Assembly: GCA_037447655.1 (NCBI GenBank)
Contig: JBBHKE010001504.1
Span: forward strand, 126,001-190,000
Reading direction: 5' to 3'
Source: Zygnema cylindricum
Taxonomy: Eukaryota > Streptophyta > Zygnematophyceae > Zygnematales > Zygnemataceae
Length of the DNA: 64,000 nucleotides
In this document: positions 10,440-19,693 of the stretch, in pieces
Numbering within the stretch: the stretch's first letter is position 1
Layout: every line of letters begins with the position of its first letter
Program-made: the position numbers and the translations under genes
Notes under the pieces: model-generated
Seen by the model: only the letters and a program-made list of their open reading frames with translations
The model's database searches: none
Told to the model about the DNA's origin: nothing

Positions 10440-11391
10440 ATAGTGACCCGGTTTTCTACAAAAGAGCAAACCCTTTTTTTCAAAGCTTGTCTTTCTTCAT
10501 CTCATCTTGCTTTCGCTCGTCACCGTCATTCCTCTCATCACGCTTCCGCTCCTCACCGCCGTTCCTCTGAACACGCTTCCGCCAGTCACCACCAGTTGTT
10601 AGTGCATTTACCATGTCACTTCCCCTACAAAGCTCCAAAGTGCTTTCTCTCACAAGAATTATCCCCATGGTAATGATCAAAGTCCATGAGGAGCCATCCA
10701 TTGTATGCATACTGTAAATGATGTCTTCGTACTCATCTAGGAGTTTCATGATTAGTGTGTTAATCTTTCTTTCCTCAGATTGTACATATTCGCACTAGGA
10801 AGCTCAACATATAAGGCAACAATATCATTGCAAAACTCTATCATGCTACCGCCTTTATAAACATAGGCCTCTATTTCTTGTTTTACCAACTGCTGCCTCT
10901 GTATAGTTTCAATCTTATAAATTTGTCTTAGTGTTTCCCAAATTTCTAAAGAATTCGTTAGATTTAAAAGAGTGATAGCTATGGACTTAGACACATTTCT
11001 AAGTATGAGATGTTTTGTTATAGTGTTTTTATACTCCTAAATTCTACTGTCAGTTTCTTTAGTTTTAGTTATAACCCTTACAAGTGGGATCGTAGCCAAG
11101 AGCCTAGCTCCCCTCACCATAGGTGTTCCTTTTCCTTTCTTCCTATTTCCCCCTTCCATGGCAATGAATTTCCCTTCACCTTCCATTGCATCTCAAATTC
11201 GGTTAGTTTTCTGGGAAGCCCCAAAAGAATCTCCTTAGTGAGTTCCACCAAAGCCCGGTGGCAGACACCTTACTCGTCTCGAAACAATTCCCCATAAGTG
11301 CTTTTCGAAAAGCAACCCCTCTATCATAAACTCCTAATAAGTAAAGTCTATTCCATGAAACATATGCACCCTAGATGGTGGGCCCATAACC
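10440..11391 (-). pseudogene. Family E gag remnant
   Basis: Reads from the primer-binding site leftwards through a Met-Gly-Pro-Pro start, the copia gag region (IWETLRQIYKIETIQ, a YKGG-like motif, FCN) and a degraded zinc knuckle near 10480-10440, where the Gly-His-Tyr-Met half is clear but a base is missing in the Cys half. Several frameshifts and stops interrupt it, and the codon just before the primer site is TAG where family A has CAG. Gag proteins package the element RNA into virus-like particles; this copy cannot. Confidence 0.7.
11377..11391 (-). other. Family E primer-binding site (half tRNA-iMet type)
   Basis: Minus strand reads GGTTATGGGCCCACC directly next to the LTR end. It is a 15-of-15 match to the complement of nt 25-39 of plant initiator tRNA-Met as I recall that sequence. 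Confidence 0.75.
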
Positions 11392-11906
11392 TATAATTCT
11401 ATGGGCTCCTTCCCCCCCGACAAAATTCGCAGACCCAAAGAAGCTTATCTAGATAGTGCAGACTCCAAGTTGATATAAACCAAAATTACCGACACCTGAA
11501 AATCAGAACCCTAATACAACTTCACCCCAGTGAAACAAGACTTTATTTGTGCTTAGTTCCCTCACAGAATGCAAAGTTAGAATATGAGTTTTGGATAACA
11601 TAACACACTTAGACTTTCCCTTAGAAATGCAGCCACCCTGGCAGACAAAAACTCTGACCGACTACACCCCTGTGTAGCTTGGACTCCCTTGAATCCGCAG
11701 CAAAAAAAATCACTAGAGATGCTCTCTACGAGAGACTACGAGAAATATTCCAAGTCCTAAAACCCCTCTCTAAGCCCCCAAGTACTGAGGTACTAACCAA
11801 TCATATGACTGTACCTTACAAGAAAGTACAGGTGTCGGAGTACTTTCTGTACTGTCCTTATACGGCATCGCTATAATGTGACATTTGTCGCATCCAGACT
11901 TGTCAT
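11392..11906 (-). repeat. Family E right LTR, first part
   Basis: Inner part of the 5' LTR of the minus-strand family E element, interrupted at 11906 by the family A element. It continues at 18350-18852. Confidence 0.75.
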
Positions 11907-12121
11907 TGTAGGAATTAATGGTCCATTTTAAGTATTTTCTAGGTCTAAATAGAAATATAGAAACAAGCCGAGGCAGTCTACCTCTAACTTCTCTCTCCAA
12001 CTCTCAAACTTGTTGCAGTCACTAAGAAATTGGAGAGGGAGCTATAGCCATGGTTACCTACGCTATCCACAGGTTTACGAGAAATTTATATTAGTTAGGG
12101 GTTTATTTACTAAAAGGTATG

Positions 12122-12162
12122 TGCCGGCCACAGGATTTGATCCTGGTACCTACCGGCCGGCA
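12122..12162. repeat. Conserved LTR hairpin (family A copy)
   Basis: Outer arms TGCCGGCC (12122-12129) and GGCCGGCA (12155-12162) pair perfectly. Inside, CAGGAT-TTG-ATCCTG forms a second small stem. The same module with a different outer stem is present at 17520-17560 (A 3' LTR), 18599-18643 (family E) and 22736-22776 (family B). The antisense strand reads GGATCAAATCC, close to the B box / T-arm of tRNAs. Confidence 0.75.
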
Positions 12163-12577
12163 GACAGCAGGTAGCCGGTAGCCTTAGCCGTTAAGTCTAG
12201 AACTAGTGTTACGTAATATATGGTTTGATATTTATTTAAACATTAATACGTAGGATAATTCATTTAACTGTAATTGTTTACGGGATACATAGATCCGGTA
12301 ATGTATAAGTACGGATTACGGTACGGACAAGAAATCAATACCGCGCATTTATTTCTTTAGTGAAACGAATACCGCGCATGTATTTATTACGGCTACGATT
12401 AAATTTGAATTTAATCGGACGGCCGGAATTAGCGCCGAGATCGCGGAAGAAGATTTCGGCGGTTTGTGGCCATCGCCACATCGGATGACACGTGGCAAAA
12501 TTACATTGGATCGTGGTATCTCCGGAGATTATGGCACCGAATCCGGATATGACATGTGTCGACATTTAGGCCATGTC

Positions 12578-12652
12578 GTACAATGTCCGTACATAAAGTA
12601 CAACGGCAGCTGTACTTTTGCGTACGAAACTGTAATCTGATTGGTTCCGTAC
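12578..12652 (+). promoter_or_regulatory. GTAC cluster in family A LTR
   Basis: Six GTAC words in 75 bp, one within CGTACAA, the core bound by plant SBP-box factors. The cluster is kept in the other family A and B LTRs. The regulatory role is inferred. Confidence 0.4.
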
Positions 12653-12941
12653 ATTAGTAGATAGAGTTTGTGAGAGAGATAGGACTTAGAAAAATTAGGA
12701 GATAGGACCCTCTCTTCCAGAGGGCTTCTGTACAAAAGGTCAGCTTTGACCCTCCATAACTTACTGCTCAGGGGACCAAATTCAGAGATTCTTTTTGCTA
12801 TAAACTCAGGGGAGTCTTGCCTTCACAGAGGTGCAGGTGGTCAAAGTTTCTGTTTGCTAGTGTGGTAGTTGTTTCTGCTGAAACAAAAAGGGGTCAGAGT
12901 TATCCTAGAGGCTTCTTGGAAGCTGTCCACTTTGAGGACTT

Positions 12942-15900
12942 ATGGAGGTCTCAGAGTTTCAGGTTATGGGCCCACCCTTTAGGGTACCAATCTTTAATGG
13001 AACTGGCTTCATATACTGGGAAAGTATGATGATAGGAGCTCTATGCGAAAAAAGGTTTTGGGGGATAGTGAGTGGACGATTGGGGCGTCCATCAAGTCTT
13101 GGAATTCCTCCAGGGTTTGGAGGAAGCAGATTCACCAGGAAAGAGGATTCACCTTCAACGGAGGAAACAAAGGAAAGAGAGGTGGTGGACAAAGGAAAGG
13201 AGAAGGAGGCGACCACACCAATAGCAACTGGTTTAGCATTCATGTCACCTATTCCGAGGAACGAGGAGAATGATACTGAAACCTGGGACTTCAACAATAT
13301 GGCGGCAAAGCACTTCATCCTACGCCATCTCACTCAAGGACTTGCATGTCCTCATTTGCAGGTAGAAAGAGCATCCGATCTTTGGATGGCTCTCATAGAG
13401 ATGTACCGAAGTGGTACGATTCAGCAACAACAGTTGGCTGATCAGAAAGTTAAGGAGTATGCATACAAAGGGGGAAATATGTTGGATTTTTGCAATGAGC
13501 TAGCTACACTCTTCATGAGGCTACACAGTGCGGGAAAAGATTTTAGTGAAATAGAAAAGGTTAACTGTTTACTGATGAAGTTACCTGATGAGTTCGTGAA
13601 CATAGTTTACCGTGTGCAGGACTTGCCTGACTCAAGGTGGATATGGAACTCAGTGGTAGGGATGATTCTCGTTCAAGAGAATACAATTGAGATCTGTAGG
13701 GGAGGAAAGAGTGGCCAAGCCTTGGCAACAGCGACTGATTGGAGGAACATGGATTCCCGAAAACTGGTCGAAAACTATGGGGGTAGGGAGCAGAAAAAAC
13801 AGGCCGATGAGTTCGAACCAAGGGCTCCCAAAGGACTATGTCATTTTTGTAAGAAATCGGGGCACTATATGGCAGAGTGCACTAAGCTATCCGAGCTTCG
13901 GTTAAAGGAGGGGCAGACCGGTGGTACCCCGAGAGGAAAGAAAAAGGCCCTTGTCACACAGGTACTTGAGGCTGAATCCGAGGACGAGGACGATGAGCTC
14001 TTTTTGGATGAGGAGTTGGAGGCGAAAAAAGAGGTCGAAATTCCACGGAGGCAGAAATGTGCTTACGGCAAATTGAAAGGTGAAGCAGGCTGGATTGTAG
14101 ATTCAGGTGCTTCCATGCACATGTGTAAGGATAGACACATGTTCACTAAGATAAGAAAGATTCCCACCGTAGAGATAGAGTACGGGGATGGGAGGATAGT
14201 CACCACTACTCTTGTAGGATCGGTAGATCTAAAAGTGTTAGTAGAAGGAAAGACATCCATATTAACATTCTCCGATGTATTGTTTATTCCGGAGCTGAAC
14301 AAAAATCTTATCTCTACATCAGAATTAGATGATAAGGGTTTTTTTACTAGCACTAGGGAAGGAGTCTTTACTGCTAGTTTTGAGGATGATGTCTATTTCA
14401 TTGCTGAGAAAGGTAGCCATGGGATGTTTAGGCTGATCTTAAGTAATGAAAAGAAGAAACTTTACTATGCTGGTGTTCATGATATTATGATGTGGCATAA
14501 GAGGCTTGGGCATGTCAATCTAGATAAGTTAAGAGAGATGAAAAAGATGGGAGTGGTGGAAGGGATTCAGTTCAGTGAGAGTGATGATATAAGTGATTGT
14601 AGTGGATGTGCTCAAGGTAAAGCACACAGATTACCCTTTCCTAAAACAACCACCTATAAGGGAGAAAAACTTCTAGATCTAGTACACACAGATATTTGGG
14701 GACCGGCTAGAGTGCCCTCACCGGGGGGGAAGAGATTTATGATGACTATAACTGATGATTGGTCTCGGTATTCCCGGGTATATTTTTTGAAAAACAAGTC
14801 CGAAGCTGAGGATTGTTTTAGACAATATAAAGCATGGAGCGAAAAACTCCATGAAACTCCAATCAAGAGAGTAAGGAGTGACAATGGTGGAGAGTATACT
14901 TCTAACCAGTTTGAGGATTTTCTGAGGGAAGATGGGGTTCAACACCAAAAGACAGTTCCAGAAAATCCGAAACAGAATGGGGTAGCTGAAAGGTTAAATA
15001 GAACACTAAGTGATAATGCTAGAAGTATGTTGTCAGATAAAAAGATAGGAAAAAGGTTTTGGGCAGAAGCAATGAACTGTGCTAATTACCTCAAGAATAG
15101 AGTTCTTACTTCAGCTATAAAAGATCAAACACCTTATGAGAGATGGACAGGCCGGAAACCAGACATATCTCACTTAAAGGTTTTCGGCAGTCAAGTTTTC
15201 AGTCTAGATACTGATCGGTCCAATTGGAAGCTAGATCCTAAAGGAAAACCGGGATACTTATTAGGATATGATGAAGATGTTAAAGGATATAGAGTTTATG
15301 ATCTAAAAAGGGAAGATGTAATCTTAGTAAAGCATCTAGTAGTTATGGATGAAGGAAAGTCTGTGGATCCCTTCAAATATACGAAGTCAGTAAAAATCAG
15401 ATTTGAGTCAGAAAATTCCGATGACTTTGAGCTTCCTAACTATCCAAGTTTTAGAGAAGATGTTGCAGGAACAAATCAGACCGAAAAGGACTTGGCTGTG
15501 GAAACTCCAGTGACAACTCTACTCGAAGCGGAAGACGTGGTGGAAATTGATTCGGAATCAAGGGATAGGGGAGAAGCCGAGTTTGTTCGAAAGAATCCAC
15601 GAGAACCATCTATTCCGGCATCAAATTTTGAGGGGGGGAGGAGAAGTAGCAAAAGACTGCAAGAAAAACAGGTTAATAACAAGGTAACTAAACTATCTCA
15701 TCAAGATGAACCTCAATCTTATAGAGAGGCGATGACTTGTCCAGAAAGAAACCGGTGGAAGACAGCCATCAATGAGGAGATGGCTTCAATCATGGCAGCC
15801 GATACTTGGGAGCTGGTGGACTGTCCACCTAACCGAAAACCAATCGGTTGTAAGTGGGTCTTCAAATTAAAACTGAACCCAGATAACACAATCGAACGCT

Positions 15901-17294
15901 ACAAGGCCAGATTAGTGGCAAAGGGATTTACACAAAAGGAAGGAATTGACTACGAGGAAACCTTTGCCCCGGTGGTCAGATTTCCCTCCGTCCGCATACT
16001 TCTCAGTTTAGCAGCGGCGGAAGACATGGAAGTGCATCAGATGGACATCAAGACAGCCTTTCTGCATGGAGAATTGGAAGAGGAGATCTTCATGCGACAA
16101 CCCGAAGGTTTTGTGGAGGAAGGAGAGGAGAGTAAGGTATGCCGGCTGATTAAATCTCTTTATGGTTTGAAACAGGCACCTCGACAATGGAATAAGAAGC
16201 TTGATGAGTTTCTTACCGGTCTGGGATATATTCGGATCAGCTCAGATAACTCAATCTATGTTTTTGAAGATGAGGAAGGTTTGATATTTATTGCAATTTA
16301 TGTTGATGATTTGCTTGTATTAAGTAAATCAATGGAAAAAATTAACAAACTGAAAACCGATCTTAAGGGGAGATTTGAAATGAAGGATATGGGAGAAGCA
16401 AGATATATTTTGGGAATTCAAGTAGAGAGAGACCGGAAAAGGAAAATTATAAAACTGACTCAAAAGGAAGCAATAGGGAACATGCTTGAAAAATTTCAAA
16501 TGGATAAAGCTAATAGTTGTACAACTCCAATGGAGTTGAAGAAGGGAAGTGAGGGGAGTGAGGAAATAGGAGTCATAGTCTTAGACGAGGAATTATCTCC
16601 TGATGAACAGAAGTTCATGCAGACTATTCCTTACAGGCAAGTAGTGGGAAGTCTAATCTATTTTATGAATTGTACCCGGCCGGATTTAGCTGCAGCTGTA
16701 GGAGTGCTGAGTAGAAGTCTAAATGCTCCCACTAAAAGGGATTGGGAGGCAGCTAAGAGAGTCCTTAGATATTTGGTAGGAACTAGAGATCTATGGTTGC
16801 ATTTGGGTGGGGAGAATACTGACATCACTACTTGGAGTGATGCCAGTTATGGTGATGCTCCGATGAGGAGATGTACTTCTGGATATGTATTATATGTGGG
16901 TGATGGGGCTTGCTGTTGGAGTAGCAAACAGCAAAAGGTTATTGCTCAGTCCACCATGGAGGCTGAGTATATGGCCTCTTGCTCGGCTGTAAAAGAATTG
17001 ATGTGGGTCAAGTCTTTGCTTGGTGAGCTTGGTCACCTTAAGAGTGGTGTGCAGAAAATATTTTGTGATAATCAGGCAGCAATCGCTATTTCTGCCAATC
17101 CTAAACACCATTTTAAAGCCAAACACATGGACATCAGACTCAGCTTTGTTAGAGAGAAAGTAGGAAACAAAATAATCAGTTTAGAGTACAGACCAGATAG
17201 TGAGATGGTAGCAGATATGATGACCAAACCTGTGCCTTCCCCTAAGCTAATTTTTTGCAGGGAGAAGTGTGGTCTGAAATTAAAGATTGACTAG
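12942..17294 (+). CDS. Copia Gag-Pol polyprotein, intact (1450 aa)
   Basis: Single frame coding all functions for retrotransposition. Gag occupies about residues 1-295, followed by a CCHC zinc knuckle (C300 to C313). Protease active site is Asp-Ser-Gly-Ala at 387-390. Integrase has H519/H524 and C553/C556 zinc ligands and catalytic D584, D647, E683 with the D-35-E spacing, then the GRKPDISHLKVFG region. Reverse transcriptase runs from about 956 with Tyr-Val-Asp-Asp at 1120-1123. RNase H has D1300, E1340 and D1376. Domain order (IN before RT) defines Ty1/copia. The first ATG (12942) lies in the LTR; a second in-frame ATG (12966) lies in the primer-binding site, and which one is used is not known. 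There is no stop or frameshift between gag and pol, so expression of all parts would be equimolar unless splicing or processing adjusts it. No envelope gene. Confidence 0.95.
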   Translation: MEVSEFQVMGPPFRVPIFNGTGFIYWESMMIGALCEKRFWGIVSGRLGRPSSLGIPPGFGGSRFTRKEDSPSTEETKEREVVDKGKEKEATTPIATGLAFMSPIPRNEENDTETWDFNNMAAKHFILRHLTQGLACPHLQVERASDLWMALIEMYRSGTIQQQQLADQKVKEYAYKGGNMLDFCNELATLFMRLHSAGKDFSEIEKVNCLLMKLPDEFVNIVYRVQDLPDSRWIWNSVVGMILVQENTIEICRGGKSGQALATATDWRNMDSRKLVENYGGREQKKQADEFEPRAPKGLCHFCKKSGHYMAECTKLSELRLKEGQTGGTPRGKKKALVTQVLEAESEDEDDELFLDEELEAKKEVEIPRRQKCAYGKLKGEAGWIVDSGASMHMCKDRHMFTKIRKIPTVEIEYGDGRIVTTTLVGSVDLKVLVEGKTSILTFSDVLFIPELNKNLISTSELDDKGFFTSTREGVFTASFEDDVYFIAEKGSHGMFRLILSNEKKKLYYAGVHDIMMWHKRLGHVNLDKLREMKKMGVVEGIQFSESDDISDCSGCAQGKAHRLPFPKTTTYKGEKLLDLVHTDIWGPARVPSPGGKRFMMTITDDWSRYSRVYFLKNKSEAEDCFRQYKAWSEKLHETPIKRVRSDNGGEYTSNQFEDFLREDGVQHQKTVPENPKQNGVAERLNRTLSDNARSMLSDKKIGKRFWAEAMNCANYLKNRVLTSAIKDQTPYERWTGRKPDISHLKVFGSQVFSLDTDRSNWKLDPKGKPGYLLGYDEDVKGYRVYDLKREDVILVKHLVVMDEGKSVDPFKYTKSVKIRFESENSDDFELPNYPSFREDVAGTNQTEKDLAVETPVTTLLEAEDVVEIDSESRDRGEAEFVRKNPREPSIPASNFEGGRRSSKRLQEKQVNNKVTKLSHQDEPQSYREAMTCPERNRWKTAINEEMASIMAADTWELVDCPPNRKPIGCKWVFKLKLNPDNTIERYKARLVAKGFTQKEGIDYEETFAPVVRFPSVRILLSLAAAEDMEVHQMDIKTAFLHGELEEEIFMRQPEGFVEEGEESKVCRLIKSLYGLKQAPRQWNKKLDEFLTGLGYIRISSDNSIYVFEDEEGLIFIAIYVDDLLVLSKSMEKINKLKTDLKGRFEMKDMGEARYILGIQVERDRKRKIIKLTQKEAIGNMLEKFQMDKANSCTTPMELKKGSEGSEEIGVIVLDEELSPDEQKFMQTIPYRQVVGSLIYFMNCTRPDLAAAVGVLSRSLNAPTKRDWEAAKRVLRYLVGTRDLWLHLGGENTDITTWSDASYGDAPMRRCTSGYVLYVGDGACCWSSKQQKVIAQSTMEAEYMASCSAVKELMWVKSLLGELGHLKSGVQKIFCDNQAAIAISANPKHHFKAKHMDIRLSFVREKVGNKIISLEYRPDSEMVADMMTKPVPSPKLIFCREKCGLKLKID
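12962..12976 (+). other. Family A primer-binding site overlapping gag start
   Basis: GGTTATGGGCCCACC abuts the LTR end. It is complementary to nt 25-39 of initiator tRNA-Met (anticodon stem and loop), as for Drosophila copia and yeast Ty5, not to the tRNA 3' end. Its ATG (12966-12968) is in frame with gag-pol. Confidence 0.8.
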
Positions 17295-17307
17295 AAAATA
17301 AGGGGAG
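17295..17307 (+). other. Polypurine tract of family A
   Basis: AAAATAAGGGGAG lies directly between the gag-pol stop codon and the 3' LTR; it primes plus-strand DNA synthesis. Family B has the same tract at 27069-27081. Confidence 0.85.
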
Positions 17308-18349
17308 TGTAGAAACTAATGGATTTATTAGTATTTTCTAGGTCTAAATAGAAATAGAAAGAAGCCGAGGCAGTTTACCTCTAACTTCTCTCTCCAACTC
17401 TCAAACTTGTCGCAGTCACTGAGACATTGGAGAGGAAGCTAGAGCCATGGCTACCTTGGCTATCCTAAGGTTTAAGGGAAATTTTATTTTAGGTTTTATT
17501 TATTTATCTAAAAGATATGTGCCGGCGGCAGGATTTGATCCATGTACCTACCGGCCGGCAAACAGGAAATAGCCGGACGCCTTAGCCGTTAAGTCTAGGA
17601 TTAGTGTTACGTACTATATAGTTTGATAATGATTTAAAGATGTATACGTACGATAAATTCATTTAACTGTTACGGATCACGGGATACATAGATCCGGTAC
17701 GGATGACGGTACGGATTACGAATCAATACCGCGCATTTGTTTCGGAAGTGAAATAAATACCGCGCATGTATTTATTACGGCTACGATTAAATCTGAATTT
17801 AATCGGACGGCCGGAATTAGCGCCGAGATCGCGGAGGAAGATTTCGGCGGTTTGTGGCCATTGCCACATCGGATGACGCGTGGCGAAATTCCGTTGGATT
17901 GTGGAATCTCCGGAGATTATGGCACCGAATCCGGATTTGACATGTGTCGACATTTTGGCCATGTCGTACAATGTCCGTACATAAAGTACACCGGCGGCTA
18001 TACTTTTGCGTACGGAACTCAATTCTGATTGGTTCCGTACATCAGTAGATAGAGTCTGTGAGAGAGATAGGACTTAGAAAAATTAGAAGATAGGACCCTC
18101 TCTCCCAGAGAGCTTCTGTACAAAAGGTCAACTTTGACCCTCCATAACTTACTGCTCAGGGGAGCAAATTCAGAGATTCTTTTTGCTATCGACTCAGGGG
18201 AGTCTTGTCTTCACAAGGGTGAAGTTGGTCAGCGTTTTTGTCTGCCAGGGTGGCAGTTATTTTTGCTTAAACACAAAGGGGTCAGGATTATCCTAGAGGC
18301 TTCTTGGAAGCTGTCCACTCTGAGGACTTATAGAGGTCTCAGAGTTACA
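17308..18349 (+). repeat. Family A 3' LTR
   Basis: Begins TGTAGAAACTAATGG and ends AGAGTTACA. Homologous over its length to 11907-12961 but clearly diverged, and its hairpin at 17520-17560 keeps pairing in the outer stem. Confidence 0.9.
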
Positions 18350-18852
18350 AGAATCGCGGCTCGCACCACGGTCGTTCGATGAAGACCGACATTTAATATT
18401 TGGCCGTCTAAATAAAATGTTGTTTCGTTAATTCCGTGCGGTCCGAAATTCGTGCGGAATAATCCATTTTTGTGTATAGTCCGTCCCGTAATCAGTTAAT
18501 TCAAACACATTGCGTCGTTAAGGGTTATATAATTATGGTACCATATATACTTTAGCAGTGATCCTAGACTACAGGATGAAGCTACCTGTTATCGGATACT
18601 TGACGGACGGTAGGAACTAGTATCAAATCCTGGGTCCGTCAAGATCCTTTTGGTAAACCTACCAAAAATTACAGCCTTTCTCTCTCTCTCTGGGCAACAT
18701 GGGAAATTATGGCTCTAGCTTCCTCTCCAACCTTAAGTGATTGCGACAATTGTGAGGGTTTGGAGAGTGGAGTGAGAGGCAGGCTGCCTTTGCTGACTTC
18801 CTCTAATTAGTTTTTATTTTATTGAGACCTAGAAAATACATACATTTCAATA
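18350..18852 (-). repeat. Family E right LTR, second part
   Basis: Continuation of 11392-11906 beyond the family A element. It contains the conserved hairpin at 18599-18643 with perfect 10-bp arms CTTGACGGAC and GTCCGTCAAG, then TTTT, and ends near TTTCAATA (expected TTTCAACA). Confidence 0.7.
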
Positions 18853-19693
18853 GAGAGGGAGAGAGAGGAGGAGAGGAAAAAAAGAGAGGAGGGAGGGAGG
18901 GATAGGGGTAAAAGGGGCAGAAATGAAAGGGAGTAGGGGTGTCGAGAGAGGGGGAAATAGTAGGGTGGGGGAGGAAAAATGTGTGGTAAAGAGGGGAGGG
19001 AAAAAAATGAAAGGGGATATTATAAGTAAAACGCTAGGAAATAGAGCGATTGAAGGGAGGGTAAAAGTAAGAGGAGTAAAGGTAGGAGAGGTCATCTAAA
19101 CTAGGAAGGTCGAAGGGTGGAAAATGGAAGTGGTTGACGAATTTGCAAGGGGGCACGGGAGGTGTGGGGGGGGTGGGGGGGTGGAGGCGATAGACGAGAT
19201 AAAGGAGACAGAAGAGCAAAAAAAGAAACGTGGGGATTTAGGACACATAAGGGACTACATGGGGGCGATTTGGAAAGTCGACGGTGAGAGAGAATGTGGG
19301 AGAGGGACACATTCTAAAATTGGTTTGTGATAGAGAGGAAGGGTGCGAGAAGGGGGTGATGGATGCCAAGATAGTGAGAGGTGGGAGGGGAGGTGGAGAT
19401 AAATATGGTAGTCCAGACAAAGGGCAGGGAATGGAGGGAAGGTATTTAAATGAGACACAGACATTTAACACATATGTTGGACAATTATTTTCAAGGAAAT
19501 GGCCCAAAAAAAAAGAGTTTGTCACAATTGGAGTGAAGTAGTGGAAGAGAACATCCCTCACGTGGAAGTCTCTCCGAGGGGGTTTTAGAAAAAAAAAGAA
19601 CGACGACAAGGAAAGGCGCATACTAAAGTTATAGCCAAAAACCGCGAGGTAACTCTGTTACATTATAATAATTAGTATGTATAATCTACATGT
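18853..19693. other. Purine-rich tract, possibly remnant of a minus-strand copia hinge
   Basis: Plus strand is rich in G and A (minus strand CT-rich) up to about 19500. On the minus strand one frame near 19560 has an Arg-Asp-Val-Leu-Phe motif like the end of copia integrase, followed by a long Ser/Pro/Leu-rich stretch. In family C the segment between integrase and RT (63000-63300) has the same CT-rich character. This is suggestive only. No RT follows, because the family E element interrupts on the left. Confidence 0.3.

Larger units (their letters stand above)
11907..12961 (+). repeat. Family A 5' LTR
   Basis: Begins TGTAGGAATTAATGG and ends TTTCA, with family-wide landmarks: a TATTTTCTAGGTCTAAATAG block near the start, the conserved hairpin at 12122-12162, six GTAC words at 12578-12652, and the end CTTATGGAGGTCTCAGAG. 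The last 20 bases already encode the start of gag. Confidence 0.9.
11907..18349 (+). mobile_element. Ty1/copia element, family A, full length with intact gag-pol
   Basis: 5' LTR 11907-12961, half-tRNA primer-binding site 12962-12976, one gag-pol ORF 12942-17294, polypurine tract 17295-17307 and 3' LTR 17308-18349. It is the only element here whose ORF is uninterrupted. Oddly, its LTRs differ at roughly 9% of sites over the first 160 bp, and the flanking pentamers (GTCAT and AGAAT) do not match. That fits an inter-element recombinant better than a recent clean insertion. It lies inside the right LTR of family E. Confidence 0.9.
8995..18852 (-). mobile_element. Ty1/copia element, family E, decayed, split by a family A element
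   Basis: Minus-strand copia element with left (3') LTR at 8995-9546 (truncated inside), a shortened internal region at 9547-11391 and right (5') LTR at 11392-11906 plus 18350-18852. Internal coding is reduced to gag and a fused piece of reverse transcriptase and RNase H. Protease, integrase and most of RT are missing. The right LTR is interrupted by the family A element 11907-18349. Outer flanks (GGGTG on the left, GAGAG on the right) do not form a clear target duplication, perhaps through decay. LTR sequence, primer-binding site and protein remnants are related to families A and B. Confidence 0.8.

Noticed and set aside
12942-17294. Envelope gene or other sign of an infectious retrovirus
   Set aside because: Integrase precedes RT and the ORF ends after RNase H, directly followed by the polypurine tract and LTR; there is no third ORF.
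8995-18852. Clean target duplication for family E and for the A element inside it
   Set aside because: Flanking pentamers (GGGTG/GAGAG and GTCAT/AGAAT) share only some positions; I do not claim them as duplications.
18847-19621. Ser/Pro-rich ORFs on the minus strand
   Set aside because: Low-complexity CT-rich sequence. Only a weak integrase-end motif was seen, so I kept it as an unassigned tract and not as a gene.
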